A stretch of DNA of 64,000 bases from Roseomonas sp. (GCA_020249925.1 JADCER010000013.1:62001-126000), one strand, 5' to 3'; counted from the first letter of the stretch, positions 16,928 through 26,650 are shown. Numbers and translations are program-made. Notes: a model not told the origin generated them from the sequence alone.

Positions 16928-17221
16928 TCAGGCGATGGCATCTATCGCCTTGGCCAGCCTGACATCGCGCGCGGAAAGCCCGCCCGCATCATGGGTGGAA
17001 AGCGTAATCTCCACCCGGTTCCAGACATTGAACCATTCGGGGTGATGGTCCTGCGCTTCAGCAAGCAAAGCCACGCGGGCCATAAAACCCCAGGCTTCGG
17101 AAAAATCCTTGAAGCGGAAGCTGCGGGTGATGGCATCGCGGCCTTCCACCAGCTTCCATGCCGGCAAGGCCTCCGCCAGCCCAGCCCGTTCCGTAGCGCT
17201 CAGTTTTTCAACCATGGCCAT
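16928..17221 (-). CDS. phhB: 4a-hydroxytetrahydrobiopterin (pterin-4a-carbinolamine) dehydratase
   Basis: 97 residues, the usual PCD/DCoH size. The signature [20 protein letters not shown] contains the two adjacent catalytic His and the following [10 protein letters not shown] stretch of the family, and [11 protein letters not shown] closes the fold. The enzyme dehydrates the 4a-carbinolamine made by aromatic amino acid hydroxylases. No phenylalanine hydroxylase gene is in the window. It lies five bases after fabG, at the end of the fabD-GNAT-fabG operon, an association that looks incidental to fatty acid synthesis. Confidence 0.93.
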   Translation of the reverse strand: MAMVEKLSATERAGLAEALPAWKLVEGRDAITRSFRFKDFSEAWGFMARVALLAEAQDHHPEWFNVWNRVEITLSTHDAGGLSARDVRLAKAIDAIA

Positions 17222-17226
17222 CCCCT

Positions 17227-17973
17227 TCAGATCATCGCCATCCCGCCATTGACATGCAAAGTCTGGCCAGTGACCCAGCCGGCCTCATTGCTCGCCAGAT
17301 AGACAACGGCGGCGGCGATATCTTCGGGCGATCCCATGCGCTGGGTTGGGATGCGCGTCAGCAGCGCGGTTTTTTGCGCATCATTCAGCGCATCCGTCAT
17401 GGCGGTTTTCACGAAACCGGGGGCGACCACATTCACCGTCACGCCACGCGTCGCCACTTCCTGAGCGAGTGACTTGGACATGCCAATCAAGCCCGCCTTG
17501 GCGGCGGCGTAATTGGCCTGGCCGGCATTGCCCGTGACACCAACGATGGACGCGATGGAAATGATCCGCCCCTGGCGCTTTTTCATCATGCCCCGCAAGG
17601 CAGCGCGTGCGAGGCGAAACGGCGCGGTCAAATCCACTTCCAGAACCGCATTCCAATCTGCATCGCCCATGCGCAGCGCCAGCATATCGCGGGTGAAGCC
17701 GGCATTATTGACCAGAATATCCAAGGACCCGGCCTCGGCTTCGATTTTTTCCACAAGCTTCGCCGGCGCTTCCGGGTCCGCCAGATCGGCTGGCGCCACA
17801 ATCACGCGGGAACCAAGTTCGGCGGCGAGTGCTTCCAATTCGGCCGCGCGCCGGCCGGTGATGGCAACCGTCGCACCCTGGGCATGCAGCGCACGGGCCA
17901 CACCTGCGCCAATGCCGCCCGTGGCGCCGGTGACAAGCGCGGTCTTGCCGGTCAGATCAAACATGTCTCTCAT
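17227..17973 (-). CDS. fabG: 3-oxoacyl-ACP reductase
   Basis: 248 residues. The NADPH-binding [19 protein letters not shown], the catalytic Ser in IISIASIVG and YAAAKAG (Tyr-x3-Lys) match FabG closely, including the [10 protein letters not shown] stretch seen in genuine FabG enzymes. It catalyses the first reduction of fatty acid elongation in the cytoplasm. Position in an operon downstream of fabD supports the specific name over a generic SDR. ATGA overlap with the upstream GNAT gene fixes the start. acpP and fabF, often next in line, are absent here. Confidence 0.92.
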   Translation of the reverse strand: MRDMFDLTGKTALVTGATGGIGAGVARALHAQGATVAITGRRAAELEALAAELGSRVIVAPADLADPEAPAKLVEKIEAEAGSLDILVNNAGFTRDMLALRMGDADWNAVLEVDLTAPFRLARAALRGMMKKRQGRIISIASIVGVTGNAGQANYAAAKAGLIGMSKSLAQEVATRGVTVNVVAPGFVKTAMTDALNDAQKTALLTRIPTQRMGSPEDIAAAVVYLASNEAGWVTGQTLHVNGGMAMI

Positions 17974-18401
17974 CCCTGGTTGAAGCGTTTAAAAAGGAAA
18001 TGCCGCGCATGGCCGGGCGGCTGATCCTCAATACTGCCGAAAAGCGCATAGCCATGCTTTTCGTAAAAAGGCCGCGCCTGGAAGGAGAAAGTATCCACCC
18101 AGGCGCCGATGCAGCCCCGATGACGAGCCTCATCCTCCAGCCGTGTCAGCAGGTCTGAACCCAGGCCCGTGCCGCGCATATCTTCGGGCAGGAACAGCAG
18201 GTGCAGGTAATACCAGCCGCCGAAGCACCAGCCGAAGGCACCGCCCACCGGCGCGTCTTCAGCCTTGCGCCGCACCACAAGCGACAGCGGCTTATAGCCA
18301 TACTGGTTGATAAAGGGCGCATTCAGGGCCGAAAGCCCATCCAAGGCGATCTTCGCGGCCGGATCATCCTCAATTTCCGAGAGCGTGATCTCGGCCATCA
18401 T
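17970..18401 (-). CDS. GNAT-family N-acetyltransferase
   Basis: 143 residues. The acetyl-CoA-binding motif A appears as LPEDMRGTGLGSDLL (R-G-x-G-x-G/A pattern), followed by DEARHRGCIGAWVDTFSFQARPFYEKHGY, the usual GNAT beta5/alpha4 end. The start region on the minus strand reads GTG ATG ATG; I take the ATG at 18401, which overlaps the fabD stop (TGATG). Tightly coupled to both fabD and fabG. Acceptor substrate is unknown; similar GNATs without recognised targets are common. Confidence 0.85.
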   Translation of the reverse strand: MMAEITLSEIEDDPAAKIALDGLSALNAPFINQYGYKPLSLVVRRKAEDAPVGGAFGWCFGGWYYLHLLFLPEDMRGTGLGSDLLTRLEDEARHRGCIGAWVDTFSFQARPFYEKHGYALFGSIEDQPPGHARHFLFKRFNQG

Positions 18402-19360
18402 CACAGCGTTTTCAGGAAGGCTTCAAGCTCGGCCGGATTGCCGATGGCAAGCGCGGTGGCTTCCGGCGCATTGCGCTTCATCAGGCCAGTCAGCACCTTG
18501 CCCGCGCCAACCTCGACAAACTTGTCGCAGCCCATGGCGGCCATGGCGGCGACGCATTCGCGCCAGCGCACCGTGCCGGTAACTTGCCGCACCAGCAGAT
18601 CACGGATTTCAGCGGGGTCCATTGCTTTCGCAGCGGTCACATTCGCCACCACCGGCACGGCGGGCGATTGCATCGTCGCCTGGGCCAGCGCTTCCGCCAT
18701 GGCATCGGCTGCCGGCGCCATCAAGGCGCAATGAAAGGGGGCGGATACCGGCAGCAGCATAGCGCGCTTCACGCCCTTTTCCTTGGCGATTTCGATGGCG
18801 CGCTCCACCGCTGCCTTGGCACCGGAAATCACCACCTGGCCGCCGCCATTGTCATTGGCGGCTTCCACCACCTCGGCCTTGTTGGTTTCGGGGTTTGTGG
18901 CGGCGGCGGCGCAAATTTCCTGCGCCAATTCAATCTCCGCGCCCAGAAGTGCGGCCATGGCGCCGGTGCCGGGTGGGGTCGCTTTCTGCATCGCCTCGCC
19001 CCGCAGGCGCAAAAGCTTCGCGGCGGTGGCGATATCAAAGGCACCGGCAGCGGTCAGTGCACTGTATTCGCCAAGCGAATGGCCGGCCACCAGCGCCACG
19101 CGTGCGGCAAGCCCAAAACCGCCTTCGGCCTCCAAAGCCCGCACCACGGCCAAAGAATGCGCCATCAGCGCCGGCTGGGCATTGGCCGTCAGCGTCAATT
19201 CTTCCTGCGGGCCTTCCCACATCAGCTTGCTCAGCTTCTGGCCCAAGGCGTCATCCACTTCCTGAAAGACGTGGCGGGCAGAAGGAAAGGCATCGGCCAG
19301 GTCGCGGCCCATGCCGACAGCCTGGCTCCCCTGGCCGGGAAAGACGAAGGCGAAGGCCAT
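18401..19360 (-). CDS. fabD: Malonyl-CoA:ACP transacylase
   Basis: 319 residues, typical for FabD. The N-terminal FVFPGQGSQAVGMG, the nucleophile motif GHSLGEYSAL (Ser95), the Arg- and Gln-bearing central region and the active-site His in PVSAPFHCALM are all present. It loads malonate from CoA onto acyl carrier protein for fatty acid synthesis. First gene of fabD-GNAT-fabG-phhB; upstream lies a Bug-type gene 70 bases away in the same direction, probably a separate unit. Confidence 0.96.
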   Translation of the reverse strand: MAFAFVFPGQGSQAVGMGRDLADAFPSARHVFQEVDDALGQKLSKLMWEGPQEELTLTANAQPALMAHSLAVVRALEAEGGFGLAARVALVAGHSLGEYSALTAAGAFDIATAAKLLRLRGEAMQKATPPGTGAMAALLGAEIELAQEICAAAATNPETNKAEVVEAANDNGGGQVVISGAKAAVERAIEIAKEKGVKRAMLLPVSAPFHCALMAPAADAMAEALAQATMQSPAVPVVANVTAAKAMDPAEIRDLLVRQVTGTVRWRECVAAMAAMGCDKFVEVGAGKVLTGLMKRNAPEATALAIGNPAELEAFLKTL

Positions 19361-19430
19361 GATGAGACTTCCGTGATGGTTAAAGGTCAGGCCGCGCGAA
19401 TGGCCGCGCGGCCCCGGCTTGTCAACCGCG

Positions 19431-20402
19431 TCAGTTCATTTGGATATTGGCTTCACGCACCACTTGCTTCCAGCGGGCGAGTTCCGCCGAAATCGTGGCC
19501 CCCAATTCCTGGGGGGAGGATGCGTCAATGGTGAAGCCGGCTGCGGTCAGGCGCTGCGTCGTCTCGGGCGCGCGCAGGGCCGCCACAATCACCTCATGCA
19601 GCCGGGCGATGGTGGGGGCTGGCGTTCCGGCCGGGGCCAGAAAGGCGGACCAGGAAGCGGAAAGCACATCCGGCAGGCCGGCTTCCGGCATGGTGGGTAC
19701 ATCCGGCAGGCCGGAAAAGCGCTTGGTGCCGGTGATGGCAATGGCACGCAAAGCACCCGAGACCACATGCGGGCGCACTGTCGCGGCATTCAGGATACTG
19801 GCCTGGACCTGACCTTGGATCATGGCGGTCACCGCCGGGGCGCCGCCAGGGAAGGGGACATGCGTCGCCTCGGTTCCCGTGCGCTTCAGGAAAAGCTCCA
19901 TGCCCAATTGCTCGGTGGAGCCGACGCCGCCCGAGGAATAGGCAGCCCGCCCCCCTTCGCGCTTCAGCCAGGCCACAACCTCGGCCACATTGGTCGCGGG
20001 CACATCCTTGTTCACGACCAGCATATTGGGCACCGACATGGCCAAGCTGACCGGGGCGAAATCCTTCTCAGGGTCATAGCCAGGGCGGGCCATGACGGCA
20101 GGATTGATGGTCATGGTGCCGCTGGCGGCCACAATCAGCGTATGGCCATCGGCTGGTTGGGCGGCGACATGGCGGGCGGCAATGGCCCCGGTGGCGCCGG
20201 GGCGGTTTTCCACCACCACATTCTGCCCAAGCGCGGCCTGCATGGCCGGCGCCACCAGCCGCGCCACCAGATCATTCGGCCCGCCGGGGGCAAAGGGCAC
20301 CACCAGCACCACCGGGCGGCTTGGCGCCCAGGGGCCTTGCGCGCGGGCCTTGCTGGCTACCAGCGCCAAGGGCAGGCCCATCAGGATGCGGCGATGAAAC
20401 AT
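19431..20402 (-). CDS. Bug/TctC-family substrate-binding protein
   Basis: 323 residues. Signal peptide [19 protein letters not shown], then the family hallmarks [36 protein letters not shown] and [13 protein letters not shown]. The start at 20402 is supported by GGGGAG eight bases upstream. A longer frame to 20519 runs through a region without coding character. Orphan: no TctAB genes nearby. Together with the gene at 13972 this makes two such proteins within 7 kb. Likely binds a small carboxylic acid. Confidence 0.9.
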   Translation of the reverse strand: MFHRRILMGLPLALVASKARAQGPWAPSRPVVLVVPFAPGGPNDLVARLVAPAMQAALGQNVVVENRPGATGAIAARHVAAQPADGHTLIVAASGTMTINPAVMARPGYDPEKDFAPVSLAMSVPNMLVVNKDVPATNVAEVVAWLKREGGRAAYSSGGVGSTEQLGMELFLKRTGTEATHVPFPGGAPAVTAMIQGQVQASILNAATVRPHVVSGALRAIAITGTKRFSGLPDVPTMPEAGLPDVLSASWSAFLAPAGTPAPTIARLHEVIVAALRAPETTQRLTAAGFTIDASSPQELGATISAELARWKQVVREANIQMN

Positions 20403-20592
20403 GGTGAAGCTCCCCGTTTTTCTTGCTGTTACTAAGCATAAAGCCGCACGCAGTGACAGCCAGGGCTTGATCCCCCACCCCCCTTTGTGCTTTACGCCCC
20501 CCTCCCCTGCCGGGTGCAAGGCAAGTGCCCGGCTATGCCCCTATGCGTGCCCCATCCCGGGGCCAGGGCTGAGCCAGCCAAAGGGAGATCAC

Positions 20593-21066
20593 ATGCCGCT
20601 ATACGAATGCGTGTTCATCGCACGCAATGACATTACGCAACAGCAGGTTGAAGCCATTGCCGATCAGGTCGCCGCCACGGTGGCCGAAGGCGGTGGCGAA
20701 GTGCGCAAGCGCGAATATTGGGGCCTGCGCGGCCTTGCTTATCGCATCAAGAAGAATCGCAAGGGGCATTACATGCTTCTTGGCCTTGATACGCCCCCCG
20801 CCGCCCTCAATGAGGCAGAGCGTCAGCTTGGCCTGAATGAAGACGTGCTGCGCATGCTGACCGTGCGCGTGGAAGCGATTGAAGAAGCGCCTTCCGCTGT
20901 CATGTCCAAGCGTGGCGGCGATGATCGCGATCGGGAAAAAAGCTTCCGCGGCCCGCGCCCGGCCGGCCGCTTTGGCTCTGGCCGCGGTGGCCGTGGTGAT
21001 GACCGTGAGGAATTCCGCGCCCGCGGCCGCGACGAAATGGATATGTCCATGGGGATTGAGGAATAA
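20593..21066 (+). CDS. rpsF: 30S ribosomal protein S6
   Basis: 157 residues. [20 protein letters not shown] and the [22 protein letters not shown] stretch are characteristic of S6. After about residue 105 comes a long Arg/Gly/Asp-rich tail ([13 protein letters not shown]..., [11 protein letters not shown]), longer than the E. coli acidic tail. Start chosen at 20593 because AAGGGAG lies nine bases upstream at 20581. Heads the rpsF-rpsR-DUF2232-rplI operon. The upstream region 20403-20592 contains GCCGGG/CCCGGC arms that could fold, but no proven leader. Confidence 0.97.
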   Translation: MPLYECVFIARNDITQQQVEAIADQVAATVAEGGGEVRKREYWGLRGLAYRIKKNRKGHYMLLGLDTPPAALNEAERQLGLNEDVLRMLTVRVEAIEEAPSAVMSKRGGDDRDREKSFRGPRPAGRFGSGRGGRGDDREEFRARGRDEMDMSMGIEE

Positions 21067-21069
21067 GCC

Positions 21070-21348
21070 ATGTCTGACAATGCAGATCTGATCCCCGCCG
21101 CCCGTCGCCCTGCCGTTGGCGCGCGCCGGCCATTCCATCGTCGTCGCAAATCCTGCCCCTTCAGCGGCCAGGGCGCGCCGAAGATTGACTATAAGGATGT
21201 GCGGTTGCTGTCGCGCTTCCTGTCTGAACGCGGGAAGATTGTGCCGGCGCGCATCACCTCGGTTTCGGCGAAGAAGCAGCGCGAATTGGCCATTGCCATC
21301 AAGCGCGCCCGCTTCCTGGCGCTGCTGCCCTACGTGATTGCGGATTAG
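21070..21348 (+). CDS. rpsR: 30S ribosomal protein S18
   Basis: 92 residues. The core [29 protein letters not shown] and [25 protein letters not shown] are textbook S18, which pairs with S6 on the 30S platform. The N-terminus has an extra basic segment common in alphaproteobacteria. Three bases after rpsF, so the two partner proteins are made from one message. Confidence 0.97.
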   Translation: MSDNADLIPAARRPAVGARRPFHRRRKSCPFSGQGAPKIDYKDVRLLSRFLSERGKIVPARITSVSAKKQRELAIAIKRARFLALLPYVIAD

Positions 21349-21371
21349 GCAGCACTCAGCGGCGAAAGGGC

Positions 21372-22298
21372 ATGGGACCAGCCATGGAAATCAGGCGTGG
21401 CCTGTTGGATGATCCGCGGTGGCTTGCGGCGGCGATTGGTGGGATTGCTTCCGCCATTGCCGCGCTTTGGGCGATGCGCGGATTGCCGCTGGGCTTTGCT
21501 GCTTTCTGGCTGACTTCGCTGCCCATCTTCGCCGCCGGGCTTGGCTTTGGCAGCGCCTCAGCCTTTGGCGCGCTGGGCATTGGCACCTTGATTGTGTTGA
21601 TCCTGGCAAGTGAATGGCCAACCCTGATCTACCTGTTGGGCTTCGCGCTTCCCGCGCTGCTGATGGTGGCAACAGGGCTGCGCGGTGGCCGGATTGATGC
21701 GTCACTGCCCTTGGCACTGACCGGCATTTGGCCGGCGCTGGTGATCCTGCTGGTGGCGATGCTGCTGGCGGGCACTGCCGGCGGTTTTGACGGGGCCTTG
21801 AATGCCTCGGTCAAGCAGGGGCTTTCGCGCATGGGCATCGCCGATGCGGGCATGCCGGTGGAGCAATTGGCGCGCATCATGGCGCCCGCCATGGCGGGGT
21901 GGATGGTGGCTGCGTTGATCCTGTGCGGCATTGGGGCGCAAAGCGCCTTGACGCGGCGGGGGCTTGCCTTGTCCGCAACACCGCGCTGGTGCGAAAGCCG
22001 CCTGCAGATGTGGTATGGGTTCCTCCCTTCCGGGGCGGCGCTGGTCTGGCTGAGCGGCATGGGCGGCGATAGCAGCCTGCCCATGGCACTTTTTGTGGTG
22101 TTGCTGCTGCCCTTCTTTCTGCTGGGGCTTGCCGCGGTGCATCGGCGTTCTGTCGGCCGCACCGCCCGGCCCTTCATGCTTGGCGTATTCTACGCCGGGC
22201 TTGTGATCTTGAGCGTGCCGGCCGCAATCGCGGTGACGGCCTTCGGTATTTTCGAACAATGGGGGCGGCGCAACCAGCCGCCCGGAGGCATGACATGA
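21372..22298 (+). CDS. DUF2232 multi-pass membrane protein
   Basis: 308 residues with about eight hydrophobic segments spread over the whole length and no large soluble domain. Alphaproteobacteria regularly carry a DUF2232 membrane protein between rpsR and rplI, which supports the call; function is not established. Its TGA overlaps the rplI ATG (ATGA), so it is translated with the ribosomal protein genes. Start may be 21372 or the ATG at 21384; the AAAGGG at 21365 is close to the first and better spaced for the second. Confidence 0.75.
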   Translation: MGPAMEIRRGLLDDPRWLAAAIGGIASAIAALWAMRGLPLGFAAFWLTSLPIFAAGLGFGSASAFGALGIGTLIVLILASEWPTLIYLLGFALPALLMVATGLRGGRIDASLPLALTGIWPALVILLVAMLLAGTAGGFDGALNASVKQGLSRMGIADAGMPVEQLARIMAPAMAGWMVAALILCGIGAQSALTRRGLALSATPRWCESRLQMWYGFLPSGAALVWLSGMGGDSSLPMALFVVLLLPFFLLGLAAVHRRSVGRTARPFMLGVFYAGLVILSVPAAIAVTAFGIFEQWGRRNQPPGGMT

Positions 22299-22843
22299 TT
22301 GACCTGATCCTGATGCAGCGCGTGGACAAGCTTGGCCAAATGGGTGAGCGTGTGAAGGTGCGCCCTGGCTATGCGCGCAATTACCTGCTGCCCACCGGCA
22401 AGGCCATCCGCGCCAGCAAGACAAATCTTGAGCGCTTCGAACGCGAACGCGTCCAGCTTGAAGCGGACAATATCAAGCGCCGTGGTGAGGCTGAGCGTGT
22501 GGCCGAACGCGTGGCGGGGCTTTCCGTGATCATCATCCGCCAGGCGGGTGAAAGCGGCAGCCTTTATGGTTCCGTGGTATCGCGCGACATCGCGGTTGCC
22601 TGCACCGAAGGTGGGCTCACCATCACGCGTGAGCAGGTATTGCTCGGCCAACCGATCAAGTCTGTTGGTGTCAGCACCGTGCAGGTGGAACTCCATCCGG
22701 AAGTGCAAATCCCGGTGGTGGTGAATGTGGCGCGCAGCCGCGAAGAAGCCGAAAAGCAGGCGCGCGGCGAAAGCGTGGCCGCTGCCGCGCAGGCCGAAAG
22801 CCTGGAAGCGGAGCTTGCGGCGGAAATGGCAGCGACGGAATAA
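22295..22843 (+). CDS. rplI: 50S ribosomal protein L9
   Basis: 182 residues. [31 protein letters not shown] is the conserved L9 N-terminal domain (shown only in part here: [19 protein letters not shown]), followed by the long connecting helix and the C-terminal domain with [13 protein letters not shown] and [16 protein letters not shown] further 30-residue Glu/Ala-rich tail extends beyond the usual length of about 150. Start at 22295 by ATGA overlap with the DUF2232 gene. The replicative helicase gene dnaB, which often follows, is not present. Confidence 0.96.
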   Translation: MIDLILMQRVDKLGQMGERVKVRPGYARNYLLPTGKAIRASKTNLERFERERVQLEADNIKRRGEAERVAERVAGLSVIIIRQAGESGSLYGSVVSRDIAVACTEGGLTITREQVLLGQPIKSVGVSTVQVELHPEVQIPVVVNVARSREEAEKQARGESVAAAAQAESLEAELAAEMAATE

Positions 22844-22863
22844 GCCTTCTGATGCGGGTGTGG

Positions 22864-22897
22864 GGGTTGCGGGCTAATCGCCCCCCCCCTGCAACCC
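22864..22897 (+). terminator. Hairpin after rplI, possible terminator without T run
   Basis: GGGTTGC (22864-22870) and GCAACCC (22891-22897) form a 7-bp stem whose loop contains a further GGG/CCC pairing. Only TTC follows, so factor-independent termination would be weak. Lies 20 bases after the rplI stop. Confidence 0.35.
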
Positions 22898-22976
22898 TTC
22901 AGGTGGGGATGAATGCATCCCTCACCAGGGGCCGTTCCCCCGGCTTCGTTCGGGGCATATTGTTTCAGTATTCGTC

Positions 22977-23028
22977 TGGTCGCATTTTCCGAGCGCCAAG
23001 TGATTCCACTTGGCTTGAAAATGCTTTA
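22977..23028 (+). repeat. Interrupted palindromic repeat, copy 2
   Basis: Most symmetric copy: outer arms GCATTTTC (22981-22988) and GAAAATGC (23017-23024), inner arms GCCAAGTG and CACTTGGC around a 4-base loop. The right end runs into the hisA stop codon (23026-23028, minus strand). It aligns almost base for base with 28021-28072, including the TGGTCGCA...TTTCCGAG left flank. Lies between convergent rplI and hisA, where it could also act as a bidirectional terminator or transcript-end structure. Confidence 0.7.
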
Positions 23029-23754
23029 GGCCGCCGCCGCCAGCGCCACTTGAGGCTCAATCCGCCCATCATAAAGCGCGCGCCCCAGAATCGCGCCTTC
23101 AATCCCGGCGCCGGCTTCGCGTAGCGCAGTGATATCTTCAACCCCCGCGACCCCGCCCGAGGCTATCACCGGCAAGCGCACCGCGCGCGCAAGTGCCGCG
23201 GTTGCCGCGACATTCACGCCCGTCAACATGCCATCGCGCGCGATATCCGTGTAAATCACTGCCGCTGCGCCAGAATCCTCAAAGCGGCGCGCCAGATCGG
23301 TGGCGCTGACATCGCTGGTCTCTGCCCAGCCTTCAGTCGCCACCATGCCATCACGCGCATCAATCCCAAGCGCGACCCGGCCCGGAAAGGCGCGGCAGGC
23401 AGCGCGGGCGAAATCCGGATCCTTGACGGCGGCAGAGCCCAGAATGATCCGGCTGACGCCTGCTTCGAGCCAAGCCTCGGCCGTTGCCATGGAACGAATG
23501 CCGCCACCCAATTGCAGCTTGGCGCCCGGCACGGCGGCGATAATCGCGCGCACCGCTTCGGCATTGGCGGGCTTGCCGGCGAAGGCGCCATCCAGATCCA
23601 CCATATGCACCCAGGAAAATCCGGCTTCGATAAAGCGCCGCGCCTGCGCTGCCGGATCATCGGCATAGATGGTGGCCTGATCCATCTCTCCACGCTTGAG
23701 GCGCACCACCTGCCCGCCCTTCAAATCAATGGCGGGATAAAGCGAAAAACCCAT
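23026..23754 (-). CDS. hisA: ProFAR isomerase (1-(5-phosphoribosyl)-5-[(5-phosphoribosylamino)methylideneamino]imidazole-4-carboxamide isomerase)
   Basis: 242 residues. The first beta strand [15 protein letters not shown] carries the general-base Asp, and [16 protein letters not shown] carries the second catalytic Asp of the TIM-barrel; the phosphate-binding GGGIRS and ASGGV loops are present. Catalyses the fourth step of histidine synthesis. The start codon overlaps the stop of the upstream GNAT gene (TAATG). hisF and hisE, which usually follow hisA, are not found next to it: the gene ends at a palindromic repeat and faces rplI. Confidence 0.96.
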   Translation of the reverse strand: MGFSLYPAIDLKGGQVVRLKRGEMDQATIYADDPAAQARRFIEAGFSWVHMVDLDGAFAGKPANAEAVRAIIAAVPGAKLQLGGGIRSMATAEAWLEAGVSRIILGSAAVKDPDFARAACRAFPGRVALGIDARDGMVATEGWAETSDVSATDLARRFEDSGAAAVIYTDIARDGMLTGVNVAATAALARAVRLPVIASGGVAGVEDITALREAGAGIEGAILGRALYDGRIEPQVALAAAA

Positions 23755-24344
23755 TACTGCGTGGGATCAAGCAAGGCGCCCGTGGAACGCCCGCGGCCCG
23801 GCTCAAGCGGCTTGTAGTAAAAGCGCCCGGAAACCGTTTGCCCATGCACGCGCGCATAAAAGGGATGCGTGCCCCAATGGACGTAACCCAGCGCCTCAAA
23901 CAGTGCGATAGCGGTTGCTTGCGTCTCCCGCACGTCAAGGTTCAGCACGCGATGGCCAAGGGCGGCGGCGCGTTCTTCAACGCGCGTCACCAGCATGCGC
24001 GCCAGACCATGGCCGCGCGCATAGGGTGCGAGGTAGGCATGGGTCAGCGTGGCGCCAAAGGATTGCGCTTCATTATGGCGCGGCGGGCGCACCAACTGCG
24101 CCGATCCCACGACATGGCCATCAAGCCGCGCGATGAACAATTCGCGTTCCGGCACCAACAGCGTGCCGCGGAAATGCCGCGCAAGGGCTTCCCGCCCCTG
24201 GGGCTCCAGCCAGCCGAAGCCGCCGCCTTCAATGATGGCCGCATCCGTCGCTTCACAGAGATCGGCCATATCCGCATCCGAAATCTGGCTGGCGAGTTCC
24301 ACCGCCAAATCATGGGTGAAGCTCATGGTCATTGCGCTATTCAT
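23754..24344 (-). CDS. GNAT-family N-acetyltransferase embedded in the his cluster
   Basis: 196 residues. GNAT motif A is visible as [22 protein letters not shown], followed by [22 protein letters not shown], which matches the motif B/beta5 end of the family. The ATG at 24344 overlaps the hisH TGA (ATGA), and the stop overlaps the hisA ATG, so it is fully embedded in the his operon. Similar acetyltransferases between hisH and hisA occur in some Rhodospirillales; a role in histidine synthesis is not known. Acceptor substrate unknown. Confidence 0.85.
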   Translation of the reverse strand: MNSAMTMSFTHDLAVELASQISDADMADLCEATDAAIIEGGGFGWLEPQGREALARHFRGTLLVPERELFIARLDGHVVGSAQLVRPPRHNEAQSFGATLTHAYLAPYARGHGLARMLVTRVEERAAALGHRVLNLDVRETQATAIALFEALGYVHWGTHPFYARVHGQTVSGRFYYKPLEPGRGRSTGALLDPTQ

Positions 24345-24994
24345 GGCACCCATTGAAGGAAATTGGCGAGGATACGCAAGCCCACCGGCCCGCTTTTTTC
24401 CACATGGAACTGAAGCCCGGCAAGATTATGGCGGGCAATGGCGGCCGTCACCGCCCCCCCGTAATCGGTGGTGGCAATCACATCCCCTGCCTCGGCCGCC
24501 GTGAAAGCGTAGGAATGCACGAAATAAACCTGATCACCGGGCACAATCCCGGCCAGCAAAGGGTGGCAGCCTGGGCTGAAGGCAAGCGCATTCCAGCCCA
24601 TTTGCGGCAGCGGCAAGGGCTGACCATCGGCGCCCTTAGGGTCCATGGGCGCTACCTTTCCCGGCAGCCAATCCAGCCCCGGCGTGCTGCCATGCTCCAA
24701 CCCTTGGGTTGCCATCAACTGCATGCCCACACAGATGCCAAGAAAGGGCACGCCATCCCCTCGTACGCGCTTTTCCATGGCCGCCACCGCGCCCGGCAAA
24801 GCATCCAGCCCGCGTCGGCAGGCTGCAAAGGCCCCCTGGCCGGGCAGTACCACGCGGTCAGCGGCCAGGATTTCCGCCGCATCGCGGGTGACGCTGATCT
24901 CCGCCGCAACGCCTGCTTCCCCCGCCACCTTCTGGAAGGCGCGCTTTACGGAAGCAAGGTTGCCCGAACCCGGATCTATGATCACCAGCTTCAT
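24341..24994 (-). CDS. hisH: Imidazole glycerol phosphate synthase, glutamine amidotransferase subunit
   Basis: 217 residues. VIIDPGSGNLASVKRAF, the nucleophile loop PFLGICVGMQLM (Cys in GICVGMQ) and the late His-x-Glu in LQFHVEKSG give the class I amidotransferase triad. HisH supplies ammonia from glutamine to HisF. The usual FHPEKS signature reads FHVEKS here, with the catalytic His and Glu retained. Overlaps the DUF2628 gene upstream (ATGA) and the GNAT gene downstream. The HisF partner is not encoded in this window. Confidence 0.95.
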   Translation of the reverse strand: MKLVIIDPGSGNLASVKRAFQKVAGEAGVAAEISVTRDAAEILAADRVVLPGQGAFAACRRGLDALPGAVAAMEKRVRGDGVPFLGICVGMQLMATQGLEHGSTPGLDWLPGKVAPMDPKGADGQPLPLPQMGWNALAFSPGCHPLLAGIVPGDQVYFVHSYAFTAAEAGDVIATTDYGGAVTAAIARHNLAGLQFHVEKSGPVGLRILANFLQWVP

Positions 24995-25365
24995 GTCAGC
25001 CCGCGCGCCAGGTCGGCGCGTCGATCCGCGAGATTGAGCACCGCCCCTTCCTCATCGCGGCCCTGCACCACGCCCATCAGGCGAAAACCGCGCCGCTCCA
25101 GCGTCCAACGCTGAAGGTTCCGCGCCTCAAACCCGGTCAGGAGCTGGAGCGCTATCATCGCCCAGGGGGAAATGCTGGAAGGCAGCACGAAGCCCAGTAG
25201 CGTGGCGAGTGCGAAATACAGTGCCGCCACGATCCAAAGCCGCTTGGCCAGAAACCAGAACAACGGAAATATCGCCGCCCACCAGGAAAAACCTTCCCGC
25301 ACCATGACGGTCCGCGCGGGCTTGCCCGTCACGGCGGGGCGCTGATGAACGGTCCAGACCCGCAT
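24991..25365 (-). CDS. DUF2628-like small membrane protein
   Basis: 124 residues. After a short N-terminus (MRVWTVHQRPAVTGKPART) come a WWAAIFPLFWFLAKRLW stretch and two or three hydrophobic segments (about residues 28-80), then a hydrophilic tail with ARNLQRWTLERRGF. This pattern matches DUF2628 proteins often found in alphaproteobacterial his clusters. The start at 25365 is placed just after the hisB stop (one base apart). No enzymatic role is known. The longer frame to 25488 would overlap hisB by over 100 bases and is not supported. Confidence 0.7.
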   Translation of the reverse strand: MRVWTVHQRPAVTGKPARTVMVREGFSWWAAIFPLFWFLAKRLWIVAALYFALATLLGFVLPSSISPWAMIALQLLTGFEARNLQRWTLERRGFRLMGVVQGRDEEGAVLNLADRRADLARGLT

Positions 25366-25366
25366 C

Positions 25367-25981
25367 TCAGGCTTCCAGCACGCCCTTGGTGGAGGGAATG
25401 GCGCCAATCGCGCGCGGGTCCGGTTCCACCGCTTCCCGCAAGGCGCGGGCGAGGGCCTTGAAGCAGGCTTCCGCCACGTGATGGGCATTGGTGCCGGCCT
25501 TTTGCGTCACATGCAGCGTAATGCCGGCATTGAAGGCCAAAGCGCGGAAGAATTCCTCGAACAGCTCCGTATCCATCTCCCCAATCTTGGGCTGGGCGAA
25601 GCTGACGGACCAGGCAAGGAAGGGCCTGCCGGAGATATCCACCGCTGCTTCGGCCAAGGCCTCATCCATCGGGATCACGGCCGCGCCGTAGCGGCGAATG
25701 CCGCGCTTGTCGCCCAGGGCCTGGCGCAGGCATTGGCCAATGACAATGCCGACATCTTCCGTGGTGTGGTGGAAATCAATGTGCAGATCGCCCTTGGCCT
25801 GCACCTTCAGGTCGAACAGCCCGTGGCGCGCCAGTGCTGTCAGCATATGGTCCAGAAAGCCAATGCCGGTGGCGATATCCGCGCGCCCTTCGCCATCCAG
25901 GCCAAGGGCGACGGTAATCGTGGTTTCCGAGGTCTCGCGGCTGATTTCCGCGCGGCGGTTCCAGGGCGGGGGGGTCTTCAT
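25367..25981 (-). CDS. hisB: Imidazoleglycerol-phosphate dehydratase
   Basis: 204 residues, the monofunctional form. The manganese-binding motifs [27 protein letters not shown] and [20 protein letters not shown] are all intact. Catalyses the sixth step of histidine synthesis. First gene of the minus-strand his cluster and divergent from hslV; the two start codons are 90 bases apart, so that interval holds both promoters. Confidence 0.97.
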   Translation of the reverse strand: MKTPPPWNRRAEISRETSETTITVALGLDGEGRADIATGIGFLDHMLTALARHGLFDLKVQAKGDLHIDFHHTTEDVGIVIGQCLRQALGDKRGIRRYGAAVIPMDEALAEAAVDISGRPFLAWSVSFAQPKIGEMDTELFEEFFRALAFNAGITLHVTQKAGTNAHHVAEACFKALARALREAVEPDPRAIGAIPSTKGVLEA

Positions 25982-26071
25982 GGTGCCTAACTACGCCTCG
26001 CGGTGGGGGGGATGCAACCGAAAGCGGGGGTGTGGTTGTCTCGGCGCCCCAGCCGCGCCATTTCTTGGCAC

Positions 26072-26650
26072 ATGACACAGACACAACACGACCCCCTGGG
26101 CTGGCACGGCACCACCATTCTTTGCGTCCGCAAGGGCGGGCAAGTGGCCATGGCCGGGGATGGGCAGGTATCGCTCGGGCAGACCGTGGTGAAGGGCAAT
26201 GCGCGCAAAATCCGCCGCATCGCCGGCGGCAAGGTGCTGGCGGGCTTCGCCGGCGCCACCGCCGATGCCTTTACGCTGCTGGAACGGCTGGAAGCCAAGC
26301 TGGAACGCTTCCCGGATCAATTGGAACGCGCCTGCGTTGATTTGGCGAAGGATTGGCGCACGGATCGCTATTTGCGGCGCCTGGAAGCCTTGCTCGCGGT
26401 GGCGGATCACAAACGATCCTTGCTCGTGACCGGGCAGGGCGATGTGCTGGAACCGGAAGATGCCATTATCGGTATCGGCTCCGGCGGCAATTACGCGCTT
26501 TCCGCCGCGCGCGCGCTGCTGCCCGTTGAAGGCGTGGAAGCCGAGGAGATTTGCCGGCGCGCGATGAAGATTGCCGCGGATATCTGCGTCTACACGAACG
26601 GCAATATCATCCTTGAGACGCTCGCCGCCAGCGCGGGAGACGCGGCATGA
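26072..26650 (+). CDS. hslV: ATP-dependent protease, proteolytic subunit HslV
   Basis: 192 residues. After a 13-residue propeptide the sequence [10 protein letters not shown] begins, with Thr14 as the likely catalytic N-terminal threonine of this proteasome-like peptidase. [21 protein letters not shown] and [14 protein letters not shown] are family hallmarks. I start at the ATG at 26072; the longer frame from 26003 has no support. Pairs with HslU, whose ATG overlaps this stop. Degrades misfolded and regulatory proteins in the cytoplasm, typically under heat-shock control; no sigma-32 box was recognised. Confidence 0.97.
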   Translation: MTQTQHDPLGWHGTTILCVRKGGQVAMAGDGQVSLGQTVVKGNARKIRRIAGGKVLAGFAGATADAFTLLERLEAKLERFPDQLERACVDLAKDWRTDRYLRRLEALLAVADHKRSLLVTGQGDVLEPEDAIIGIGSGGNYALSAARALLPVEGVEAEEICRRAMKIAADICVYTNGNIILETLAASAGDAA

